Shown here: positions 49,009 to 58,200 of the stretch, piece after piece
Layout: each line of letters starts with the position of its first letter
Numbering within the stretch: position 1 is the stretch's first letter
Assembly (NCBI RefSeq): GCF_001306915.1
Contig: NZ_LJTC01000002.1
Span: 4,787-68,786 of the forward strand
Direction of reading: 5' to 3'
DNA length: 64,000 nucleotides
Origin: Pseudoalteromonas lipolytica
GTDB taxonomy: Bacteria > Pseudomonadota > Gammaproteobacteria > Enterobacterales > Alteromonadaceae
Program-made: the position numbers and the translations under genes
The notes under the pieces: generated by a model
What the model was told of the DNA's origin: nothing
The model's input: the letters and a program-made list of their open reading frames with translations, nothing else
Database searches by the model: none

Positions 49009-50919
49009 CTACTGATTCTTTAAATCTTCGAGTTCTTCCCAGCGCTCAAAAGCGACTTCAAGCTCAGACTCTAACTCGGCTAAATGGTTCAATGCTTCTG
49101 TTGTAATTGCAGCATCTTGCTTAAAAAAGTCAGGGTCATTAACCACAACTTGCTGAGCGTCTAACGCTTTTTCAAGTTGTTCCACTTTACTGGGTAATTC
49201 TTCTAATTCAAGTTTTAATTTGTAAGAGAGTTTATTACTTTTCTTTGGTGTTTTATCTTGGCTAACAACGGCCGGCTTTTCTTGCTTAATTTGTTGCTGT
49301 TGTTGTTTTTCTTGCTCAGCTAAATGAGCTGCATACGCTTCATAGTCGCTATAGCCTCCGACAATGTCAGTGATCTTGCCGTTACCTTCAAATGCCCATA
49401 CAGAATTACAGGTATTATCAATAAATTCACGGTCATGGCTTACAATCAGCACAGTGCCCTGATATTGGTTGATGATCTCTTCTAAGAGCTCTAAGGTTTC
49501 AATATCAAGATCATTGGTTGGCTCATCGAGAACAATAATGTTAGATGGCTTTAAAAATAACTTTGCTAATAATAAGCGGTTTTTCTCACCACCTGAAAGT
49601 GCTTTTACTGGCGTACGCGATCTTGCCGGTGGAAATAAGAAGTCTTGCAAGTAACCAAGTACATGACGTGAGCGCCCGCCCATCATCACTTCTTGCTTAC
49701 CTTCAGCTACGTTATCTTGTACTGTGGCTTCTTCATCAAGCTTTTGACGATACTGGTCAAAATAAGCAAACTCTAAATTAACACCTTGCTTAACACTGCC
49801 GCTATCTGGTGTTAAGTCACCAAATAAAATTTTAAGCAGTGTTGTTTTGCCAATACCATTGGGTCCGACAAGGCCAACACGATCGCCACGCATAACAAGG
49901 GTCGAGAAATCTTTCGCGATCACTTTATCTTTAAATGCATGACCGATGTTTTTCGCTTCGAATACTAATTTACCTGAACGATCCGCTGTTTCAATATTGA
50001 AATCGGTTTTACCGACCTGATCAACACGCTGCTTACGCTCTTTACGTAACTCTTTTAAAGCGCGCACACGGCCTTCATTACGCGTTCTACGTGCTTTAAT
50101 ACCTTGGCGGATCCACGCTTCTTCTTCTGCTAAGCGTTTATCAAATAGTGCGTTTTGTGTTTCTTCTACTTTTAAATCATGCGCTTTTTGCTCAAGGTAC
50201 GTCGCGTAATCGCCAGGGTACGAAACCAGCTTACCACGGTCTAAGTCAAGAATACGGGTTGCAACTGCTCGAATGAATGCACGGTCGTGAGAAATAAAAA
50301 CGATACCGCCTTTAAACTCTTTTAAAAACTGCTCAAGCCAAATAACACTACTCATATCTAAGTGGTTGGTAGGCTCATCAAGTAGCAGTAAATCGGGTTC
50401 ACTAACCAAGGCTCTTGCAAGCGCAACTTTACGTAACCAACCACCTGATAATGATTCAAGCTTGGCTTCTGGGTCTAGCTCTAAACGAGATAAAACGAGC
50501 TGAATACGGGTATCAAAGCGCCAGCCATCAACAGTTTCTAATTGATTAGATAAACGCTCTAATTTGTTGAGCAATTTATCGTTATAGTCTGTTTGCATTT
50601 GATTACTAACTTGGTGATATTCTATCAGTAAGTTAGCGATGTCAGGCATACCCTGAGCTACATAATCAAATACTGAGCCTGCCGCCCCTTTTGGTGGATC
50701 TTGCTCTAAACGTGAAATGCGAATACCGCCTAATTGGTTGATTTCGCCATCATCCAAAGTCACTTGGCCATCAAGCACTTTTAGTAGTGTTGATTTACCT
50801 GCCCCGTTTCGACCAACGATACAAACACGCTCACCTGACTCAATAACGGCATCGGCATCATCTAGTAGCGGATGCGTACCATAAGCGAGTTGAGCTTTGG
50901 CTATTCTGATTAAATCCAT
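49009..50919 (-). CDS. uup: ABC-F ATPase Uup
   Basis: This 636-residue soluble protein has two ABC ATPase domains (Walker A GRNGAGKSTLLK and GPNGIGKTTLLK; signatures LSGGWLRKVALARA and LSGGEKNRLLLAK) and a C-terminal coiled-coil (about 560-636) that binds DNA in E. coli Uup. ABC-F proteins act on ribosomes; loss of Uup raises transposon precise excision. It follows the glutaredoxin-like gene by 14 bases and leads into DUF3466, in an rlmKL-grx-uup-DUF3466 operon. Confidence 0.95.
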   Translation of the reverse strand: MDLIRIAKAQLAYGTHPLLDDADAVIESGERVCIVGRNGAGKSTLLKVLDGQVTLDDGEINQLGGIRISRLEQDPPKGAAGSVFDYVAQGMPDIANLLIEYHQVSNQMQTDYNDKLLNKLERLSNQLETVDGWRFDTRIQLVLSRLELDPEAKLESLSGGWLRKVALARALVSEPDLLLLDEPTNHLDMSSVIWLEQFLKEFKGGIVFISHDRAFIRAVATRILDLDRGKLVSYPGDYATYLEQKAHDLKVEETQNALFDKRLAEEEAWIRQGIKARRTRNEGRVRALKELRKERKQRVDQVGKTDFNIETADRSGKLVFEAKNIGHAFKDKVIAKDFSTLVMRGDRVGLVGPNGIGKTTLLKILFGDLTPDSGSVKQGVNLEFAYFDQYRQKLDEEATVQDNVAEGKQEVMMGGRSRHVLGYLQDFLFPPARSRTPVKALSGGEKNRLLLAKLFLKPSNIIVLDEPTNDLDIETLELLEEIINQYQGTVLIVSHDREFIDNTCNSVWAFEGNGKITDIVGGYSDYEAYAAHLAEQEKQQQQQIKQEKPAVVSQDKTPKKSNKLSYKLKLELEELPSKVEQLEKALDAQQVVVNDPDFFKQDAAITTEALNHLAELESELEVAFERWEELEDLKNQ

Positions 50920-50933
50920 CGTGATTACTACTC

Positions 50934-51167
50934 TTATTCTTTATTATCAGCAATAAATTGCGCTAATTGCTCAGCATCAAAAGGCCAAAATAATTTCTCG
51001 CCTTGATGAGATTCCACAACCGGAATACTGGTTTGGTAAAGTTCAATCAGCTGTTCACTGTCCATAATGTCTTTTGCTACAAACGAAGCGTTTGCAGCAA
51101 TTAATAATTCATCGGCCATTTCACACAGATGACAGCCATCAGTGTGGTACAGGGTAAAATTAGCCAT
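50934..51167 (-). CDS. Glutaredoxin family protein (DUF836 type)
   Basis: This 77-residue thioredoxin-fold protein starts MANFTLYHTDGCHLCEMADE, with a CxxC motif and a cis-Pro in TSIPVVESH. Such small proteins commonly sit next to rlmKL and uup in gammaproteobacteria; their substrate is unknown. It overlaps the rlmKL stop by eight bases and precedes uup by 14. Confidence 0.88.
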   Translation of the reverse strand: MANFTLYHTDGCHLCEMADELLIAANASFVAKDIMDSEQLIELYQTSIPVVESHQGEKLFWPFDAEQLAQFIADNKE

Positions 51168-53277
51168 GAGTAATAAGCCAGCTATTATGAATTTGCTTAT
51201 TACGTTTAAAATCTGGTGATAAAGTCTTGTCAGAAATGTTTTCTGCTTTTAAACCCAGACCCATTAGCCCTACTTCATCCATGCTAAAGCCACGCTTATT
51301 GTTTGAGAATATAAGCGTACCGTTCGGGCTTAAAATCTTCTTAACCCAAGTAAGAAGTTTGATGTGGTCGCGTTGTACATCAAATGCATCTTTCATACGT
51401 TTTGAGTTTGAGAACGTCGGTGGATCTAAGAAAATTAAATCATATTGGCCTTGTGCATACTCAAGCCACTTCAAGCAATCTGCTTGCTCAAAACGATAGC
51501 GTGTATTACTGATATCATTCAGGGCAAAGTTTTCTTGCGCCCACTTTAAGTAGGTTTTTGACATATCAACTGTGGTAATGGCTTTGGCACCACCCACAGC
51601 AGCATGGACAGATGCGCTGCCTGTATAAGCAAACAAGTTTAAGAAACGTTTGCCCTGTGCGTTTTGTTGGATATAACGACGAGCTAAACGGTGATCTAAA
51701 AATAAACCAGTATCTAAATAATCAAATAAGTTTACTTTGAATTTAGCACCAAACTCTTCAACAACTTGAGTACGATTTTGTTTTGCTACCTTGGTATATT
51801 GCTCTTCACCTTTTTGCTTTTTACGCACTTTAACCGCAATGTTTTCTGGTGCGATCTTTAACTGCTCAGCGGTCAAGCTGATCACATCTTGCAAACGTTT
51901 TTGAGCCGTATTGTCATCGATTTCTTTCGGTGCAGCATATTCAAAAATAACCGCTGAATCATCGTATACATCAACAGCTACGTTATATTCTGGAATATCC
52001 GCATCATAAACACGGTAGCAGCTTACTTCATTTTGCTTTAACCAGTTCTTTAAATTTTGCTTATTTTTCTTTAAACGGTTTGCAAAGGCGGTTGAACCTT
52101 CAAAATTAAGAGCTGGCTTATCTTCTTTGCTAAGTTCTACTTGTTTATCGTCTAGTTGGTATAGATTTAATACTACATCTAACGGGCCATTTTTAAACTT
52201 ATAGCGCTTTTGCTTAACTAGCTTTAGTAATTTAAATAAGCTTTCGTCGGTGCCTAGTAAAGCAAGTTTCCAATGATTAAAGTGCTTTTTGAAGCCAACA
52301 CCTAAGCTACGGTGTAAGTTAACAAGCTCAGCCATTGAGCCTAAACGTTCACCATAAGGTAAGTTTGAAATCACCACACCAGGAAGTTTCGCAACAGACG
52401 TTAGTTTAGTGGCATTGCTTTGTTTAAACTTAATCACATTACCAAGGTCAGCACGCTCTGCATTTTCTTGCGCTTTTGCAATCACACTTCCGTCAATATC
52501 ATGGCCAATAAGCCAGAGTTTAGGATCTGTAATTTGTGCAGTTAGTTCTGCTTTTAATTCTTTGTATTTTTGAATTCGGAAACTAGGCAGGCGCTCAAAG
52601 GCAAAACCTTCACGGAATAAGCCCGGTGCTTCATTGCGTGCCATGCTTGCAGCTTCAATTAAAATGGTACCCGAGCCACAACATGGATCGAATAAAGGTT
52701 GCTGTACGTTTTCAAGCCAACCACTTCTTTTAACAAGGGCTGCAGCTAAATGCTCTTTAATCGGCGCTTTGCCTTGATCTTGACGATAACCACGCTCAGA
52801 TAAACGCGGGCCAGAATAATCGATATAAAGCGCAACACCTTGACGGTTCAACCTTGCTACAACACGTACATTGGCATTGTATTTATCAACATCAGGGCGT
52901 TGCTCGAATAAATCCGCGAAGTAATCAACAATCGCATCTTTTACAACTAGACCTGAAAATTGCGTATTTTTTAAGTCGTTATTTGTACCACTAAAATCAA
53001 CAGCAAAGGTTTGTTTAGGGCCAAACCACTCCTGCCAAGGCTGCAAGCGCGCAAATTGATAAAGGCTGTCTTTGTCTTTTACGCCTTCTTTTTCTTCTAT
53101 CAGCATCATGATACGAGTCGCAAAACGGCTCGATAAACAAATCTTTTGTGCTAATAAGCTATCTGCTTCAAAACGTACAGAGCCCACGGTTTGTTTTGAG
53201 ACTTCGGCACCAAGTGCTGTAAGCTCATCAACAAGTAAATTTTCTATTCCGATAGAAGTAAGTGCGATAAATTGCAA
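51160..53277 (-). CDS. rlmL: Bifunctional 23S rRNA (guanine) methyltransferase RlmK/L
   Basis: This 705-residue protein fuses two methyltransferases: an N-terminal THUMP domain and the RlmL part (DPCCGSGTILIEAA, ISNLPYGERLG) for m2G2445, and the C-terminal RlmK part (RFLNLFAYTGSASVHAA, IFLDPPTFSNSKRM) for m7G2069. The length matches E. coli RlmKL (702). The start is TTG 53277, giving the family N-terminus with no ATG in a better place. It heads the operon rlmKL-grx-uup-DUF3466. Confidence 0.97.
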   Translation of the reverse strand: MQFIALTSIGIENLLVDELTALGAEVSKQTVGSVRFEADSLLAQKICLSSRFATRIMMLIEEKEGVKDKDSLYQFARLQPWQEWFGPKQTFAVDFSGTNNDLKNTQFSGLVVKDAIVDYFADLFEQRPDVDKYNANVRVVARLNRQGVALYIDYSGPRLSERGYRQDQGKAPIKEHLAAALVKRSGWLENVQQPLFDPCCGSGTILIEAASMARNEAPGLFREGFAFERLPSFRIQKYKELKAELTAQITDPKLWLIGHDIDGSVIAKAQENAERADLGNVIKFKQSNATKLTSVAKLPGVVISNLPYGERLGSMAELVNLHRSLGVGFKKHFNHWKLALLGTDESLFKLLKLVKQKRYKFKNGPLDVVLNLYQLDDKQVELSKEDKPALNFEGSTAFANRLKKNKQNLKNWLKQNEVSCYRVYDADIPEYNVAVDVYDDSAVIFEYAAPKEIDDNTAQKRLQDVISLTAEQLKIAPENIAVKVRKKQKGEEQYTKVAKQNRTQVVEEFGAKFKVNLFDYLDTGLFLDHRLARRYIQQNAQGKRFLNLFAYTGSASVHAAVGGAKAITTVDMSKTYLKWAQENFALNDISNTRYRFEQADCLKWLEYAQGQYDLIFLDPPTFSNSKRMKDAFDVQRDHIKLLTWVKKILSPNGTLIFSNNKRGFSMDEVGLMGLGLKAENISDKTLSPDFKRNKQIHNSWLITHG

Positions 53278-53377
53278 AGTAAAAACCCTTAAATGCTAAT
53301 TGCGCAGGATTATAGCATAGCTTGGCGAACAAAAACGCCAACATTTGCAGGGATATTAGCTGGATTTTTACTTAGCT

Positions 53378-53440
53378 CACTAGGTTACAAATCTCGCGCC
53401 GCGATTAAATCGCCCCTACAGTGAACAAATTTTAATTCAC
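53378..53440. repeat. Palindromic segment between zapC and rlmKL
   Basis: GCGATTAAATCGC (53401-53413) is a perfect odd-centred palindrome inside GC-rich flanks unlike the surrounding AT-rich DNA (CTCGCGCC before, CCCTACAG after). A second short hairpin, GTGAA/TTCAC, follows at 53421-53440. The style resembles small dispersed repeats in intergenic gaps of marine gammaproteobacteria. It may also end zapC transcription. Confidence 0.4.
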
Positions 53441-53455
53441 AAAGGTCAACACGCC

Positions 53456-53986
53456 CTAGGCAGATTTAAACTGTTTTTGTTGAATATAAACAGGATGGAT
53501 ACGGTTATTTAAAACCTTAATAGCCTCAAACTGTTCAAGAGAAAGGTTTTCGTCTAGTTGAAAGTGTTGGCTTAAGTTAATACATACCGAGGCTTCGCTT
53601 GAGTGGTCAACAATTAAAAACTCACCTTCTTGTGCCTCCGAGCACAATTTAACCACTGCTTCAACACTTGGCTGGCTGCCATGATACTCATGAAAGAACC
53701 AACTTTTTGCAAGTACTGGCTTTAAATGAAATTTGACCGCAGTGGCATTTAGCGCGATTTGGCAAAGCTGTGCAGGGTTCCACAGTGAGAATGTTTCGAG
53801 GTATTGATAAACTTGTTGATAAAATGCAGCATCTTCAAGGCTAAAGTTTGGCTCTTGTAAAACAGCATCAGTAAGTTGGCGAAGTTTATAAGGCGTGCAC
53901 AGTTGCATATCTTGGTCAAGGTCAACCAAAAGACGATTATTTTTCGCACAAGCAAGCCATTTCCATTGCTTAGATGCTTGTAACAT
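53456..53986 (-). CDS. zapC: Cell division protein ZapC
   Basis: This 176-residue cytoplasmic protein matches ZapC in layout: the WKWLACAKNNRLLVDLDQDM start, SLEDAAFYQQVYQYLETF, the LKPVLAKSWFFHE stretch and the ending IKVLNNRIHPVYI. ZapC binds FtsZ and stabilises the Z ring. Gene order pyrD-zapC with rlmKL and uup nearby is the E. coli order, which supports the name despite low sequence similarity. A strong GGGAGGAG lies before the ATG. Confidence 0.9.
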   Translation of the reverse strand: MLQASKQWKWLACAKNNRLLVDLDQDMQLCTPYKLRQLTDAVLQEPNFSLEDAAFYQQVYQYLETFSLWNPAQLCQIALNATAVKFHLKPVLAKSWFFHEYHGSQPSVEAVVKLCSEAQEGEFLIVDHSSEASVCINLSQHFQLDENLSLEQFEAIKVLNNRIHPVYIQQKQFKSA

Positions 53987-54045
53987 GTCTCCTCCCTAAC
54001 GAATAAATACTGTGCGCTTAATCATAAATTATAACTAAAGCAGAC

Positions 54046-54082
54046 CATTAATAAAATGATTTCTTAGAACATTTTATTAATG
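54046..54082. repeat. Perfect 13-bp inverted repeat upstream of zapC
   Basis: CATTAATAAAATG (54046-54058) is mirrored by CATTTTATTAATG (54070-54082), with an 11-base spacer. It lies between pyrD and zapC, 60-100 bases before the zapC start. It is too AT-rich for a good terminator, so an operator dyad is as likely. Confidence 0.55.
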
Positions 54083-54106
54083 ATCAATTGCTTAGATAAC
54101 TGATCC

Positions 54107-55117
54107 TTATAAGCTATTTAGGATCGTTTTTACCAATTCTGGGCCTTTATAAATGAATCCAGTGTAAACTTGTACAAGGTCTGCACCTGCTGCAAATTTC
54201 TCTTTTGCAGAATCCGCATCATCAATACCACCCACACCAATGATAGGTAGTTTACCTTCGGTTAAACGCTTAAGCTCACTAACCACGTTGGTTGAACGCT
54301 GACGTACTGGTTGGCCAGATAAACCACCCGCTTCGTTTGCGTATTGTTGACCTTGTACCATCGCGCGCTCAAGCGTGGTATTTGTAGCAATAACACCATC
54401 GATCTTATTGTTGATCAATGACTCACTAACTTGGCCAATTTGAACTTCATCAAGATCAGGGGCGATCTTAACTAGCATAGGCACTTGTTTGTTATGTTTA
54501 GCAGCTAGATCAAGTTGTTCATTCTTTAAGCTTTGCAATAAGTCATCAAGCGCTTCACCATATTGTAAGTCACGAAGACCTGGGGTATTCGGTGAAGAAA
54601 TATTTACTGTGATATACGATGCATGCTCAAATACTTTACGCATACAGTGAATGTAATCATCTTTACCCTGCTCGTTAGGTGTATCTTTATTTTTACCAAT
54701 ATTAATACCTAGAATACCGTCGTATTTCGCTGCTTTAACATTGTTAACTAGGTTATCAACGCCCTTATTGTTAAAGCCCATGCGGTTAATAATCGCATTT
54801 GATTCAGGTAAGCGGAAAATACGTGGCTTGTCATTACCCGCTTGAGCACGTGGTGTAACAGTGCCTACTTCAACAAAACCAAAACCCATTTGCGAAAATG
54901 CATCAATACACTCGGCATTTTTATCTAAGCCTGCCGCTAAACCTACTGGGTTTTTAAACTCTAAACCTAAAAAGTTAACGGGTTTATTAGGGACAGATTG
55001 AGACCACGCAGCACTCAATGGCGTATGAGCAAATCGGCGTAAATTATTAAGTGCAAATTCATGAGCCCACTCCGCATCACGGGTAAACATAAAACGGCGA
55101 GCTAGATCATAAAACAT
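54107..55117 (-). CDS. pyrD: Dihydroorotate dehydrogenase, quinone-linked class 2
   Basis: This 336-residue FMN enzyme oxidises dihydroorotate and passes electrons to the quinone pool. The membrane-associating N-terminus [20 protein letters not shown] marks class 2; the catalytic serine is in [18 protein letters not shown] 55117 is chosen over an in-frame start at 55174 because AAGGA is seven bases upstream and the length equals E. coli PyrD (336). Confidence 0.98.
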   Translation of the reverse strand: MFYDLARRFMFTRDAEWAHEFALNNLRRFAHTPLSAAWSQSVPNKPVNFLGLEFKNPVGLAAGLDKNAECIDAFSQMGFGFVEVGTVTPRAQAGNDKPRIFRLPESNAIINRMGFNNKGVDNLVNNVKAAKYDGILGINIGKNKDTPNEQGKDDYIHCMRKVFEHASYITVNISSPNTPGLRDLQYGEALDDLLQSLKNEQLDLAAKHNKQVPMLVKIAPDLDEVQIGQVSESLINNKIDGVIATNTTLERAMVQGQQYANEAGGLSGQPVRQRSTNVVSELKRLTEGKLPIIGVGGIDDADSAKEKFAAGADLVQVYTGFIYKGPELVKTILNSL

Positions 55118-55183
55118 GGTTTGTTCCTTAGGTAAAAATAAACAAGGTAGCCGTTTATAAACGGACCATTGCAAATTAAGGGC

Positions 55184-55211
55184 AAAAAAATACCCCAGCG
55201 AGCTGGGGTAT
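55184..55211 (-). terminator. Terminator after the NAD-glutamate dehydrogenase gene
   Basis: ATACCCCAG and CTGGGGTAT form a stem with a CGAG loop. On the minus strand it is followed by seven T bases, 20 bases after the stop codon. Confidence 0.93.
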
Positions 55212-55231
55212 GTATTTTAACGACTTTTCAC

Positions 55232-58200
55232 TTATTTGGAAGTGTCACAGTTGTGGCTTAACAACATTAGTTCACGAAGTGCCACTGAGAATTTCGCAAA
55301 ATCATGGCTTTGCGATGTTTTGAACTCAGATAGCATCTGCTTCCAACGTTGTAATAGTAGATCTTGGTTATCCATCCACTCATCAATTTGTGCATCAATG
55401 TCTTTGCTGTCTGCAGCAAAGCTATTAAGTACCACAGCTGATAATGTACGTTGTTGCCAATCCAGCTCTTCACGGTAAGAAGCACGAGCAAGTGCTTGCC
55501 AGTGGTTCGCAACTGGTTGGTTGGTGATTTGGTCAAGGAACCAATGTAAGCCCATACGCGCACCAAGCTTAAAGTAGGTATTAGAAACCATATCAATACT
55601 ACGCTCTGAATTGTTAGCAATTTCAGCTAAGTCCATTACAGAGAATAAGCTTGATAGTGACACAATACGTGTTGCAAGTGCTTTTGGTACATTGCTCTCA
55701 ATTAGCTTATCTGCCGCTTTAACTAGGCGCTCGCTTTCTTTTTCAACCATGTAGCTGTTTAAGTTTTCACTTAAATCAGCAAATGTTGGTGCAAAGAATT
55801 CAATTGCTTGCTCAATCGTTTGTGCTTTATTGCGATGACGTAAGAACCAGCGTGTTGCACGACGAACCGTACGACGTAATTGGTATAGCATTTCTGTTTG
55901 TACAGCTGCTGGGATCTTATTATCAAGTGCAACAATTGATGACCATGTTTCTGGCATCTGGAACACTTCTTTTGCAATTGAGTAGCAAAGTGCGATTTCA
56001 GCTTCGTTAGCACCTGTTTCTTCGTGCATACGAACCATAAAGTTAAGGCCCATATCGTTAACGATGTTGTTTGCAAGTTTCGTTGCGATAATCTCTTTAC
56101 GAAGTGGGTGGTTATCCATTGCATCGTTAAACTTCTCACGAAGTGGCACTGGGAACGACTTAACTAATAACTGACGGTAGTAAGGGTTTTCAGTGATTTC
56201 ATCAACCACTAGAGACTCTTTAAGAACCATCTTCGCGTAAGAAACAAGTACAGAAAGCTCTGGACGAGTTAAATCTTTACCCGCTGCTGCGCGCTCTGCA
56301 AGCTCTTCATCCGTTGGAATGAACTCGATTGCACGGTTAAGCTTGCCATCTTTTTCAAGGGCATGGATGAAACGTACTTTTTCTTTAAGCGTTGACGTAC
56401 CTTTTGATTGAGTAATCGATAAGGTATGCGTTTGACGATAACAGTCTTTTAATACTAACTCAGACACTTCATCAGTCATTGAATAAAGTAACTCATCACG
56501 CTGTTTACGTGTTAAGTCACCTTCAGCAACTAGGCCATTAAGTAAGATTTTGATGTTTACTTCGTTATCTGAACACGCAACACCACCTACGTTATCGATG
56601 AAGTCAGTGTTAACGCGACCGCCTTTAGCCGCAAATTCGATACGACCTAATTGAGTCGCACCTAAGTTACCGCCCTCACCTAAGATCTTCGCACCAAGCT
56701 CAGAACCGTTAATACGAAGTGCATCATTCGCGCGGTCACCCACATCAGCATCAGTCTCTTTAGAGTTCTTGATGTAAGTACCGATACCTCCATTCCAAAG
56801 TAAATCAAACTCCATCATTAGAGCTGCTTTGATTAACTCGTTAGGTGTCATGCTCGCTTTCTTAGTGCCAAGCATTTTCTTCATTTCTGGGCTTAAGCTA
56901 ATTGATTTAGCCGCACGAGAGAAAATACCACCACCTTGAGAAATGAGGTCTTTGTTGTAATCTTCCCAAGAAGAACGCGGTAGATTAAATAAACGCTCAC
57001 GCTCTGGGTAAGATGTCGCTGCATCTGGGTTTGGATCAACAAAGATGTGCATGTGGTTAAACGCTACTTGTAAGCGAATGTGCTTAGAAAGCAACATACC
57101 GTTACCAAACACGTCACCCGCCATGTCACCGATTGCCACAACAGTGAAATCAGTTGTTTGACAGTCAATGTCCATTTCACGGAAATGACGCTTAACAGAT
57201 TCCCACGCACCTTTTGCAGTGATACCCATTTTCTTGTGGTCGTAACCTACTGAGCCACCTGATGCGAATGCATCACCTAGCCAGAAGTTATATTCATTTG
57301 CGATGCCGTTAGCGATATCAGAGAAAGTCGCAGTACCCTTATCGGCAGCAACAACTAAATACGGGTCATCTTCATCATGACGAACAACATCAACTGGTGG
57401 AACAATCTCACCACGTTCAATGTTATCTGTGATATCTAATAAACCACGGATGAAAATCTTGTAGCACTCTTGGCCTTCTTTGAAGAATGCTTCACGGTCT
57501 GTCGGTAGCTGTTTACATACGAAGCCACCTTTCGAACCGACTGGCACGATAACCGTATTTTTAACTTGTTGCGCTTTAACAAGACCCAGTACTTCAGTAC
57601 GGAAGTCTTCACGACGGTCAGACCAACGTAAACCACCACGAGCAACTTTACCACCACGTAAATGCACACCCTCAACGCGCGGCGAGTATACAAAGATCTC
57701 AAACGCAGGCAGTGGTAATGGCATTTCTGGGATCATAGAAGGCTGAACTTTGAATGATACGTATGACTTAAATTGGCCATCCGCTTCTTTTTGGAAGAAG
57801 TTCGTTCTAAGAGTTGCATTGATCATATCAACGTATAAACGGATGATACGGTCATCATCTAGGTTTGCTACGTTTTCGAGCTCAAGATTAATTTGTGCAA
57901 CTAGCTTCTCAAGTGTCTTTTCACTACCTGGGTTCTTAACTGAGAACTTTTTAGTGAATAAGTTAACGATTTGCGATGCAATGTGTGGGTAATTTGCAAA
58001 TGTGCTTTCGATGTAAGTTTGCGAGAAAGTTACACCAATTTGGCGCATGTATTTAGCGTAGGCACGTAGAATAGACGCTTCACGACCTGTTAAGCCACCC
58101 ATTAATACTAAACGGTTGAAACCATCGTTTTCTAAACGGTTATTCCACACGTTCGTTAACGCTGCACGGAAACGCGCTGACACTTTATCAAAATCAGCAA

